Origin: JAVBMJ01 sp031551275
Lineage (GTDB): Bacteria; Bacteroidota; Bacteroidia; Bacteroidales; Rikenellaceae
DNA length: 64,000 bases
Assembly: GCA_031551275.1 (NCBI GenBank)
Contig: JAVBNX010000017.1
Coordinates: 54,026-118,025 of the forward strand
Reading direction: 5' to 3'
The notes under the pieces were generated by a model. That model ran no database searches. It saw nothing but the letters and a program-made list of their open reading frames with translations, and had not been told where the DNA came from. The position numbers were made by a program, and so were the translations under genes. Position 1 is the stretch's first letter, and every line of letters starts with the position of its first letter. This document shows positions 43,619 to 52,500 of this stretch, piece after piece.

Positions 43619-44195
43619 GCTGCCGCTCGACCAGTTGGCCGGCGAAGAAATGCTGACATTGTGCTACCGGATGTTGATAGAAGCAAGCGGCATGACCTGC
43701 GAATTGGATGATCCGACGCAAGAGAAGATCATCAAAGTGGTCGAATGGTTACGTCAAGGCCGCAAGCCGGGCCTGATGCTCGCGGGCACGGTCGGCAACG
43801 GCAAGACCACCATGGCAACGGCTGTGTGTATCCTCGTGCGCATGCAACACCGTTCCTCCCTGGAGAGCGAGTGCCGAGGCATCTGGCATACCACCGCGCC
43901 GGATCTGGTTGAGCGCAAACTGAAAGACGAGGCGGCCTTCGAGCGCTACAAAAGAACGGAGATGCTTTGCATCGACGACCTGGGAGTGGAGAGCGCCAAC
44001 CTCAAATCCTACGGCACGGACATGACCCCGATCAGCGACCTGCTTTACTACCGCTATCAGCACCGGTTGTTTACCCTGGTTACTACCAACCTCGATACAA
44101 AAGGCTTCGAGCAGCGGTACGGCCCCCGACTCTCCGACCGCCGCAAGGAGATGTTCGACTGTTTGGCGTACACCGACCTGAGCTATCGAAAGTAG
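43545..44195 (+). CDS. DnaC/IstB-like AAA+ ATPase
   Basis: A 216-residue ATPase. The start at 43545 is chosen from the family length, within the previous gene. Walker A is GTVGNGKTTMA (about residue 81) and Walker B is MLCIDDLGVES. A sensor-like VTTNLDTKGFEQRYG and a terminal arginine-rich SDRRKEMFDCLAY are typical of helicase loaders encoded by mobile elements. It probably loads the host replicative helicase at the element origin with the DUF4373 protein. Confidence 0.85.
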   Translation: MKTDFAKFQAQLSRLTLPGIAARYRLPLDQLAGEEMLTLCYRMLIEASGMTCELDDPTQEKIIKVVEWLRQGRKPGLMLAGTVGNGKTTMATAVCILVRMQHRSSLESECRGIWHTTAPDLVERKLKDEAAFERYKRTEMLCIDDLGVESANLKSYGTDMTPISDLLYYRYQHRLFTLVTTNLDTKGFEQRYGPRLSDRRKEMFDCLAYTDLSYRK

Positions 44196-44213
44196 CCCTA
44201 TTCAATGCACCGC

Positions 44214-44241
44214 AGACCCGGAATTCATCTATTCCGGGTCT
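44214..44241 (+). terminator. Terminator of replication module
   Basis: AGACCCGGAA (44214-44223) pairs with TTCCGGGTCT (44232-44241) over an eight-base loop and is followed by ACTTTTG. It lies 18 bases after the DnaC-like stop. Confidence 0.8.
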
Positions 44242-44487
44242 ACTTTTGTCTATTATTTGTGTTTCCGGGATGATACGAGATGAAATCAAAAGCCTGTATT
44301 GACTTGCCACTCAAGTCAATGCCGGAAGGCATAATTCATTTTCATTAACAGATTTGTCTAAAAAACGTCTACTTTAGATAAAATCACCTCGCAGAGGTGG
44401 TTCTACGCGAGATTTATTGTATTTTTACATTGCGGCATCAGAAAGACCCGTATCTGTAATCGGAAGCGCCTTTTGTTGTAAAGCCGT

Positions 44488-44554
44488 AGAGAGTTTTTAT
44501 TGGTGCAGCCCCCGCTTTTTGTATTGCAGGTAAAGCGGCTAATGAGAACTCTCT
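44488..44554. other. Two-level hairpin structure
   Basis: Outer arms AGAGAGTT (44488-44495) and AACTCTCT (44547-44554), inner arms CCGCTTT (44512-44518) and AAAGCGG (44532-44538). It directly abuts the stop of the minus-strand gene at 44555 and may act as its terminator or as an element-specific structured site. The rest of 44242-44487 shows nothing I recognise. Confidence 0.4.
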
Positions 44555-45049
44555 TTATTTGGTTGGCAGTTCACTTGCAGGCATAATGCAGACACCGTAT
44601 GCCATTCGGGACATTTCGATCATATCATCCCAGCGGCATTCCCTGATCGCCTCACATAATATGTCTACGACTTGACGCCGGGGCACTCCCCATGCCCGGG
44701 CCAGTAACCCTATAATTATATGCCGGTCCTCGCGCAATAACTCCCTGGCCCACGCGACCAATTCATCCCTTGGGGGATTACTAACCGGATGTCCGTAATA
44801 ATCCTCCGCAAAATGAGCCAACTCACAACATGTCGCCTGCAAGACATTTTTCAATGCCGGAATGTCATTTCCCAAAAGTAATTTACCAAACCTCCCCCAC
44901 CCCTCCATGAAGGGTATCCCTTCAACCCGCGCCAGTAAAACCGGATGCAGGTCAATATGATCCTGCATTCTCCGCTTTTGATCTTTGGTCAACATCACAT
45001 GATCGTTTATGTAAAAATAGCATTTTCCCGGCGCAATATGAAATTTCAC
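44555..45049 (-). CDS. Unrecognised mobile-element protein
   Basis: A 164-residue soluble protein with no signal peptide or membrane helix. It begins with a short beta-rich part (MKFHIAPGKCYFYINDHV), then helical segments (TCCELAHFAEDYYGHPV, HIIIGLLARAWGVPRRQ). GLLARAWGVPRRQVVDIL could be a small HTH, but I do not recognise the family. It is the last gene before the second tRNA-tail copy and is transcribed opposite to the replication module. Confidence 0.5.
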   Translation of the reverse strand: MKFHIAPGKCYFYINDHVMLTKDQKRRMQDHIDLHPVLLARVEGIPFMEGWGRFGKLLLGNDIPALKNVLQATCCELAHFAEDYYGHPVSNPPRDELVAWARELLREDRHIIIGLLARAWGVPRRQVVDILCEAIRECRWDDMIEMSRMAYGVCIMPASELPTK

Positions 45050-45197
45050 TCCGCTCTTTTGAAGGTTTGGGCCAATTCCCTACCTTTACTTTCGGAAACA
45101 GGAGAACTCGTTTGCTTCCCGTCTCTGGTCGCCGGACTCTCCGAGGTCGCTTCTCCCGATTCGGTTGTTGAAGACAACTCAGACGATGCAGAACTAA

Positions 45198-45227
45198 AGG
45201 CTGATCGGTTTTAAAACCGATCAGCCT
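45198..45227. terminator. Perfect 30-base palindrome, terminator-like
   Basis: AGGCTGATCGGTTTT (45198-45212) is followed immediately by its reverse complement (45213-45227) and then GTTTT. It could form a hairpin terminator or bind a dimeric protein at the element end. Confidence 0.55.
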
Positions 45228-45267
45228 GTTTTGTAAATCCCAGGACTTGTGTGCAAATTGTGTGCAA

Positions 45268-45327
45268 ATAAAAAATCAGGGAGTCGGATAATAATCGCAA
45301 CTGCCTGATTTTGAGTGAGCGGAAAAC
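45268..45327 (-). repeat. Second tRNA-Gly tail/terminator copy, attachment-site repeat
   Basis: This segment aligns in direct orientation with 22184-22243: the imperfect hairpin (ATCAGG...CTGCCTGATTTT) and GTGAGCGGAAAAC, which is the tRNA acceptor 3' end on the minus strand. Similarity stops where the T-arm would begin. The acceptor here reads TTTCCGC, the expected partner of a 5' GCGGAAA. Confidence 0.6.
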
Positions 45328-45530
45328 AGGCGGATTTTGCAGGCGAAAGCAGGAAGAAGTAAGTAGTTTAATTACAGTGAAATATGCATTGCTATGCCGT
45401 CCCGTTTTCGACAGCAAAACGCATAAAAAAGCAAAGTTGGAGGCGAGTTCAGTTACCAGATCATTACCGGTAATGGAACGAGCATAAAACTCAGTATACT
45501 GTTTTTCATTTGTTTGCATAAATCTTCATC

Positions 45531-45561
45531 TTGATGTGCAACTCTAAGTGCAATAATTTTG
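45531..45561 (+). promoter_or_regulatory. Promoter of second integrase
   Basis: TTG (45531-45533), 20-base spacer, TAATTTTG (45554-45561): a full match to the Bacteroidetes promoter consensus, 19 bases before the integrase ATG at 45581. Confidence 0.65.
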
Positions 45562-45580
45562 TAATCAAAAACTTAGAGCT

Positions 45581-46825
45581 ATGAGAAGCACGTTCAAGGT
45601 TCTGTTCTACCTCAAAAAGAACGCCCCGAAACCCAACGGCAAAGTGCCGGTTATGGGACGTATCACCGTAAACGGGAGCATCGCACAGTTTAGTTGCAAG
45701 TTCGATGTCGCCCCATCTTTATGGGACTTGAAAAGTAACCGCGCCGTCGGCAAGAGCCTCGAAGCGCAGAAGATCAACCGAGAGATCGACAACATCCGGG
45801 TTCAGATCACCAAACACTATCAGCGCATATCCGATAAAGACGCTTACGTGTCGGCAACCAAAGTTCGGGATGCCTATATGGGATTGGGCGAAGAGTACAA
45901 AACCCTGCTATCCCTCTTTGCCGAGCATAACGACAGCTTCAAAAAGCACGTCGGAGTGGATCGGGTGCAGAGTACGTTCCGCAAATACCGGAGCGTCCAC
46001 GCGAAACTGTCCGATTTCATCAAACTGAGGTATCGCAATTACGACATCCCGCTCAAAGAGCTGGAGCCGGAATTTATCGAGAATTTTGCGCTATACCTTA
46101 TGACCGACTGTGGACTGACATCCTCTTCGTCGAATATGTACCTCCGACCGCTAAAACGGATGGTTACGATTGCCCATAACCGGGGGTGGATCAGCCGTAA
46201 CCCGTTCGCCGACTATCGACTGAAAATGGAAATTCGAGAGCGAGGATTTCTTAACGAAGAACAACTTAAACGCTTGATGATTCAAAAACTGGAATTTCCG
46301 GGGCAGGATTTTGTACGGGATATGTTCATCTTCAGCTGTTTCTGCGGTTTGGCCCACGTTGATCTGCGGAATCTCACACACGACAATATCGTAACAGAGG
46401 CCGACGGCTCGCTATGGATCGACATCCGGCGACAAAAGACCAATACACCTGCCGCCATCCGTCTGTTGGAGGTGCCGTTACAATTGATGAAAAAATACTC
46501 CGGCTTCCCAACGAAAAATAACAAGGTGTTCAACGTACCAGATCTGGCGCACTGCAATCGCGCCCTGAAGGAGATTGCTCGGCAATGCGAGTTCGATATG
46601 CGGCTCTCATATCACCTCTCGCGCCACACGTTTGCCACGACGGTTACTCTGTCTCAAGGAGTTCCACTAGAAACCGTGTCAAAAATGCTCGGTCACACGA
46701 GCATCAAGACCACTCAGATTTACGCGAAAATCACCCGCGACAAGATCGGGCGGGATATGGAGTGCCTGTCGGCTAAAATCGGAGACAAATTTCAGTTGAA
46801 TCCTCAGACCTCGCCTTCGCTATGA
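45581..46825 (+). CDS. Tyrosine recombinase/integrase (element 2)
   Basis: A 414-residue Bacteroidetes integrase of the conjugative-element type. The N-terminal arm-binding domain (KVLFYLKKNAPKPNGKVPVM) and SAM-like core-binding domain precede the catalytic domain. Catalytic region: FIFSCFCGLAHVDLRNL in place of the Arg-I box, SYHLSRHTFATTV (H-x-x-R region) and MLGHTSIKTTQIYAKIT with the Tyr nucleophile. It is not a close paralogue of the integrase at 22457. It stands at the left end of the second element, just right of the second tRNA tail, and overlaps the next gene by four bases. Confidence 0.92.
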   Translation: MRSTFKVLFYLKKNAPKPNGKVPVMGRITVNGSIAQFSCKFDVAPSLWDLKSNRAVGKSLEAQKINREIDNIRVQITKHYQRISDKDAYVSATKVRDAYMGLGEEYKTLLSLFAEHNDSFKKHVGVDRVQSTFRKYRSVHAKLSDFIKLRYRNYDIPLKELEPEFIENFALYLMTDCGLTSSSSNMYLRPLKRMVTIAHNRGWISRNPFADYRLKMEIRERGFLNEEQLKRLMIQKLEFPGQDFVRDMFIFSCFCGLAHVDLRNLTHDNIVTEADGSLWIDIRRQKTNTPAAIRLLEVPLQLMKKYSGFPTKNNKVFNVPDLAHCNRALKEIARQCEFDMRLSYHLSRHTFATTVTLSQGVPLETVSKMLGHTSIKTTQIYAKITRDKIGRDMECLSAKIGDKFQLNPQTSPSL

Positions 46826-47184
46826 AAGACGGAAGATTAGATACGAACAACATCGAGACCGTGTTGCGGTCGGATGTGAGGTTTACTCGCAGTCAGTTGG
46901 CCGACCTGTTCGGAGTCTATTACGGGACGATTACCGCGAATATCAAGGCTATTATTGGTTCCGGCGCGGTGGAGCCGAATTCTGCGAGTACGATGGTTAA
47001 GGTCGGCAAGACGGTGTTGCCGGAGTGCTACGGCCTGGAGATGGTCGTCGGATTGGCGTTCCGGCTCAACTCACCTGCCGCTGAAAAGATCAGGCGGTAT
47101 ATTGTCGGGCGAGTGGCCGCCGGAACCGGAAGACCCGGCCTGCAGATATTTTTGAGTTATGGAGCCGGGGCGGTGATGAATTGA
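46822..47184 (+). CDS. Short RhuM-like protein
   Basis: A 120-residue protein translationally coupled to the integrase (ATGA). FTRSQLADLFGVYYGTITAN resembles the HTH of RhuM-family virulence/phage-antirepressor-like proteins, and YGLEMVVGLAFRLNSPAAEK resembles their Y-N-L-D...G-Y-R-V-N-S block. It is much shorter than RhuM (over 300 residues), retaining only the N-terminal domain. Its tight coupling suggests a regulatory or recombination-directionality role; this is inference. Confidence 0.55.
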   Translation: MKDGRLDTNNIETVLRSDVRFTRSQLADLFGVYYGTITANIKAIIGSGAVEPNSASTMVKVGKTVLPECYGLEMVVGLAFRLNSPAAEKIRRYIVGRVAAGTGRPGLQIFLSYGAGAVMN

Positions 47185-47203
47185 CTGATGCCGGGAAGAA
47201 TAT

Positions 47204-47239
47204 AAGGTCTGTACTTTATGTTTTAAAAGTACAGACCTT
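47204..47239 (+). terminator. Terminator after integrase unit
   Basis: AAGGTCTGTACTTT (47204-47217) pairs with AAAGTACAGACCTT (47226-47239) over an eight-base loop, followed by TGTTTG. It lies 20 bases after the RhuM-like stop. Confidence 0.85.
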
Positions 47240-47295
47240 TGTTTGTATAATCTTTTCATGGAATAATTGTTAGGAAAATAGATTTAAAAAATAGA

Positions 47296-47303
47296 TACCT
47301 TTG
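47296..47303 (+). promoter_or_regulatory. -7 promoter element of GmrSD-like gene
   Basis: TACCTTTG matches TAnnTTTG 27 bases before the ATG at 47331. The nearest TTG (47267-47269) is 26 bases away, longer than usual. Confidence 0.45.
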
Positions 47304-47330
47304 CGATACGTTTAATTAACTGCAAATGCA

Positions 47331-49391
47331 ATGAAGGCCTCCGAAGTGAATCTTGTGGATTTTCTATCCAGAACAGATACTCAGTTTATCATACCCGTAT
47401 ACCAACGCAATTACGATTGGGGGAAGACCCAGTGTGAACAACTGCTGAAAGACATAATTGAGGTGGGCAAAACGAAAAGCCCTCACTTCATAGGTAGCAT
47501 CGTATTTATCCATGATGGTATCTACACATCGGGCGTGAAAGAACTTGTCATCATCGACGGACAACAACGGCTGACAACCATTACGCTGATCTTTACAGCT
47601 ATATATAGGACTGCACTGGAAAACAATGACGCGGCATTAGCCAATAAAATCAACAAAAAGTACCTGATCAACGAATTTGCCGAAGAGGAGCAAAGACTTA
47701 AACTGAAACCGACCGAGAACAATGACAAAGAACTTAAATCGTTGATTGCAGGGGAGAATTCCATCCCCATCAGCGGTTATTCGAACATTCTGAACAACTT
47801 CAATTATTTCCGTGCCGAGATCAATCCCGACAATATCGACAAAATTCTCGATGGTCTGCAACAGTTGATGTTTGTGGAAATCTCATTGGATCGCAATTAT
47901 GACAATGCTCAAAGGATATTCGAAAGCCTGAACTCGACCGGCTTGGATTTGTCACAGGCAGATCTCATTCGCAATTATATCTTGATGGGGCTCGATGCCA
48001 AACAGCAAAACTCCATTTATAATAAGTATTGGGAATTCATTGAACGCAATGCACGGGATGGCGCGAAAAATAGATTGTCCGATTTTATTCGAGACTATCT
48101 GACGTTTAAGTGCAGCAATCTTGTCAATAAAGACGATGTATATTCCACATTCAAAAGAGAATTTCCTTTTGAAAATATAGAGACCCTTGAAACGAATTTG
48201 TCCGAAATTAAAAAATTGGTCGTCTCTTATGGTAAACTCATTAATCCGACGACGGAACTTATACCTGAGATTCGCAAACAGCTTTCCAACATTGTAATGT
48301 TGGAGATAAACACATCATATCCCTTCCTAATGAAGGTTTACGACGACTATTCAGATGGAGTCATTGACAAAGCGATGTTTTTGAATATCCTAAAATTCAT
48401 ACAGACTTTCACCTTCAGGCGTTTTATTCTTGACCTGCCCACCAATCAGTTGAACAAAATATTCATGAACCTGTATGAGAAAATTAATAAAGATAACTAT
48501 GAAGCATCCCTATATTCCGACATACTGAAACGACGTGGCAAACAAAGGATGCCCAACGACTCTGAAATCAGGGTTTCCCTCAGAGATAAAGATGTTTATA
48601 ATTCCAAAACAAAGAATAGGGTCTATCTATTGGAAAATCTTGAGAATTACCAAAATCGGGAATTTGTAGACATTTCGGGGAATGACAACATCACAATAGA
48701 ACACATCTTTCCCCAATCGCCCGATCCTCAGTGGAAAAATGATCTCTCAGAAGAGGAGTATACCGCTTTTCAACAAAAATACATTCATACACTGGGCAAT
48801 CTGACTTTATCAGGCAATAATGGCAAACTTGGCAACAAGCCGTTTTTGCAGAAACGTGACATGAATGTTGACAATAAGGAACAGGGTTATCGCTTCAGCC
48901 GTCTTTGGATGAATAAATATCTCGGGGGTTTAGATAGATGGGATTACAAGGCTTACGATAAACGAACAGAACTTTTGATCGACAGGTTTTTGCAGATATG
49001 GTCGCTTCCTCAATTTGAAGAACCCCTCACCCCTTCTAATGAAGAAATCAATATTTTCGATGCCGAAGATCCAACCGGGAAATACTTGGATTATGCAATA
49101 CTCTTTGACCGAAAAGTGCGTAGTGCCAGTGGAATGAGAATCTCAACGTTATATCAATATGTAGTTAGGCAAATCTTTGAATTGGCACCCGAAGAATTTT
49201 TACACAAATTGAAGGATAAGTTACAGATAACCACTGACAGCACTAAGCTCCGAAACCCTAAAAAGATTGACGAAACTTATTTCATTGAAAGTAATATCAG
49301 CAGTTTGGTCATATTCGACAGAATCAAGCTGATTCTAAGTACATTTGGGTTTGAAGATGAGCTAATAATCAAATATCACGAACAAGAATAG
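47331..49391 (+). CDS. DUF262/DUF1524 GmrSD-like restriction nuclease
   Basis: A 686-residue protein. The DUF262 domain (residues about 5-240) shows IPVYQRNYDWGKTQCEQLL and the ParB-like nucleotide motif VIIDGQQRLTTITLI. The DUF1524 HNH nuclease domain (about 400-540) shows ITIEHIFPQSPDP, LGNLTLSGNNGKLGN and the preceding NRVYLLENLENYQN. This is the single-chain layout of type IV GmrSD enzymes, which cleave modified (for example glucosylated) phage DNA using NTP. A further C-terminal domain (about 590-686) is unassigned. AT-rich codons contrast with PUL2. It probably protects the element or host from phage. Confidence 0.85.
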   Translation: MKASEVNLVDFLSRTDTQFIIPVYQRNYDWGKTQCEQLLKDIIEVGKTKSPHFIGSIVFIHDGIYTSGVKELVIIDGQQRLTTITLIFTAIYRTALENNDAALANKINKKYLINEFAEEEQRLKLKPTENNDKELKSLIAGENSIPISGYSNILNNFNYFRAEINPDNIDKILDGLQQLMFVEISLDRNYDNAQRIFESLNSTGLDLSQADLIRNYILMGLDAKQQNSIYNKYWEFIERNARDGAKNRLSDFIRDYLTFKCSNLVNKDDVYSTFKREFPFENIETLETNLSEIKKLVVSYGKLINPTTELIPEIRKQLSNIVMLEINTSYPFLMKVYDDYSDGVIDKAMFLNILKFIQTFTFRRFILDLPTNQLNKIFMNLYEKINKDNYEASLYSDILKRRGKQRMPNDSEIRVSLRDKDVYNSKTKNRVYLLENLENYQNREFVDISGNDNITIEHIFPQSPDPQWKNDLSEEEYTAFQQKYIHTLGNLTLSGNNGKLGNKPFLQKRDMNVDNKEQGYRFSRLWMNKYLGGLDRWDYKAYDKRTELLIDRFLQIWSLPQFEEPLTPSNEEINIFDAEDPTGKYLDYAILFDRKVRSASGMRISTLYQYVVRQIFELAPEEFLHKLKDKLQITTDSTKLRNPKKIDETYFIESNISSLVIFDRIKLILSTFGFEDELIIKYHEQE

Positions 49392-49433
49392 GTTGCGTTG
49401 GAAACAGAACAATAAACTAAATATGAAACACAG

Positions 49434-49466
49434 ACAGCACTGCACCTAAATGACAGTGCTGTTTCT
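49434..49466 (+). terminator. Terminator after GmrSD-like gene
   Basis: ACAGCACTG (49434-49442) pairs with CAGTGCTGT (49454-49462), then a T-rich run. It separates the two defence genes, which therefore are separate transcription units. Confidence 0.8.
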
Positions 49467-49519
49467 TTTTATACACATTGATGCAATTTGCAGAGAATTA
49501 CAAAGAAGAAAATAATCTG

Positions 49520-49527
49520 TATATTTG
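49520..49527 (+). promoter_or_regulatory. -7 promoter element of type IIG gene
   Basis: TATATTTG matches TAnnTTTG 40 bases before the ATG at 49567. No -33 box at normal distance was found. Confidence 0.4.
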
Positions 49528-49566
49528 TTTTTCTAACAACAGGCTGATATAATAATACTTCCTTAT

Positions 49567-52500
49567 ATGTCTTCAAATATCAAAACTCCCAAACAGGCCC
49601 TAAATCCCGCGTTTTTGAAGCAGAAACCGGATCGAAGTTCAATAGAGCTGTTTAAAAAAGAGTTTATCTCCTTACTTGACAAGATCAATGATTCTGAGAG
49701 TGAGGAGTTTCATAAGAATTTGATAATAGAGTTCCTTAATTCTGTTTATTATAAGGATAATAATTACATAAATACCAAAGGACGGACCGATTTGGTTATC
49801 CACAACGGAAAATCAACAGACTCTCCTGTTGGTGTATTAGTCGAGGTCAAAAAGCCTACGAATAAGTCTGAGATGGTGAGTAAATCAAACCTTAACGCTA
49901 AGTCTTTTCAGGAGCTTGTATTATACTATCTCAGAGAACGAAAAACTTCGAAAAATTTTGAACTCAAGTATCTTATAATAACGAATATTAATGAATGGTT
50001 TATATTTGATGCTCAGGATTTTGAAACACTATTTTATAAAAATCGTGATCTGGTTAAAAAATTCGAGCAATTTGAGGCAAAAACTTTATCCGGCACCACC
50101 ACAGATTTTTTCTATACAGACATTGCCTCGGGTGCAATAGACAAGGTTAAAGATGTAATCCCCTACACATACTTCGATATTCGCGATTATAATAAGATTT
50201 TACGAAACGCTGATAAGGAAGATGATAGGAAACTAATAGCCCTTTATAAGTTCCTCTCGCCAGTAAAACTCCTCAAGCTCCCGTTTGCGAATGATAACAA
50301 CCAGTTAAATAAGGATTTTTATGCCGAATTACTTCACATCCTTGGACTTGAAGAAATCAAAGAAAAGTCTCAAAAATTTATTGTCCGGAAAGCAGTTGGC
50401 AATCGCGATAACGGTTCCGTAATCGAGAATGCGATTAATGAGCTGGATTCTATGGATAAATTACCCCGTCTTGCATATAGAGGTCAGTTCGGGAATACTC
50501 TCGAAGATCAGCTTTTTAATGTGGCTTTGGAGTTGAGTATCACGTGGATCAATCGTATTTTATTCCTTAAACTACTTGAAGCCCAGATCATCCGCTATCA
50601 TAGCGAGGATAAGAAATATTCATTTTTGTCTTCCGACAAAATAGAGGGATACGATGATTTAAATAGCCTCTTTTTTCAAATCCTTGCCCGAAAAGAAGAG
50701 GATCGGCGAGATGGTTATATTAAGGATAAATTCTCTCATGTGCCATATTTGAATAGCTCTCTGTTTGAACTTTCTGAATTGGAAAACGACACTATTGCTA
50801 TCAGCAATCTGCGGGATAAGGCTAAGATAGGCCTTTATAGTAAATCTGTATTGAAGGCTAAGGATTTTAGTGACGGGCGTATCTATCCACTTGATTACCT
50901 GCTGCGATTCCTTGATGCATACGACTTTAGTAGTGAAGGTTCCGAAGATATTCAAGAGGAGGGAAAACCTCTTATTTCCGCCTCGGTCTTGGGGCTTATC
51001 TTTGAAAAGATAAATGGATATAAGGATGGGTCTTATTTTACTCCGAGCTATATAACCATGTATATGTGCAAGGATACTATAACTCGCACAGTAATCAATA
51101 AATTTAATGAAACTAAGCGTTGGAACTGTAATACTGTCAATGATCTTTATAATAATATCTCTGACTTAGCGGAAGCTAACGCAATTTTTGATTCTGTAAA
51201 AATATGCGACCCAGCAGTGGGGTCCGGGCACTTCCTTGTATCTGCTCTCAATGAAATGATAGCTCTCAAATCAGAGCTGGGCATTTTGGTCGACAGAACC
51301 GGTAAACGATTGCGGGATTATAGAATAACCGTAGAGAATGACGAATTAATTGTCAGTGATAACGAGTTTGGAATATTCAAATATGTTCCTCATAATCACG
51401 ACAGCCAACGAGTTCAGGAGACATTATTCCATGAGAAACAAACTATCATAGAAAATTGCTTGTTCGGAGTAGATATTAATCCTAATTCCGTGAAAATATG
51501 TCAATTGAGATTATGGGTTGAATTGCTGAAGCATACATATTACAAATCCGACACAGGCAGACTAGAAACGCTTCCTAATATTGATATCAACATCAAATGT
51601 GGCAATTCTCTTATCAGCCGTTTTGCCCTGGATGAGGATCTTAAGCCGATTTTAAAGGGACTGAATATTTCTATTTATGACTACAAGGATGCTGTAAGCC
51701 AATACAGGAATGCTCATAATAAAGAGGATAAAAAGCGACTGGAGGCGTTTATCTCTGACATAAAAACGAATCTTAAAACCGAGATTGGTAGAAACGACAA
51801 AAACTCTCGTAATCTTTTGAAATGGCAAAGAGAATTGTCTAAGGTAAACGCCCCGAGTCTTTTTGAACTTACACCCAAAGAGCAAAAGGCCATAAAAACA
51901 AAGATCACTGAAGCACAGAAGAATATTGATAAATACAAATCCATCATTGATGAGATTAAAAACAATAAGATATATCGCAATGCTTTAGAATGGCGAATTG
52001 AATTTCCCGAGGTACTTAATGACGATGGCGATTTCGTGGGCTTTGACGCAATTATCGGGAATCCTCCATACATGAGAATTCAAGGAATAAGGGATAACGA
52101 CCCAGCAATGGCCGATATGTATAACCACATTTACACTGCGGCGACCGGCTCATATGATTTATATGCTTTATTTACAGAAAAAGCATTGACATTGGTCAGA
52201 GACACAGCGTATGTTAACTTCATAATGCCGGTTAAATGGACCAATGCGGCTTTTGGGAAAGGTTTGCGAGAAGTTGTGGCTTCTGTAAATGCGATGTCAA
52301 GGATAATAAACTTTGGTTCCTTTATGGTCTTTGATGTATCTACTTATACGGGGTTGCAATGGTTTAAGAAAAATAGTGATGTGCTTGAGTACATAGATAT
52401 AGCCGATGATGTTACAACCAGCATAGAATTAAATACATGGCTAAATGAATTAACAGAGGAGTCATACAATAAAATTCCTGAAAGCGGCCTGTCAGAAGAA

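Larger units (their letters stand above)
45050..45580. other. Junction between element 1 and element 2
   Basis: No supported gene. The stretch holds a 30-base palindrome, a GTGTGCAAATTG repeat (45250-45268), the second tRNA-tail/terminator copy, and the promoter of the second integrase. Weak ORFs on both strands cross these sites and are not believed. Confidence 0.6.

Noticed and set aside
44945..45214. Plus-strand open frame of about 90 codons
   Set aside because: It overlaps the start of the minus-strand gene at 44555-45049 and has no family or promoter. A fragment of an element gene cannot be fully excluded.
45211..45519. Minus-strand open frame of about 100 codons
   Set aside because: It runs through the second tRNA-tail copy and terminator hairpin at the element junction, so it is not a gene.
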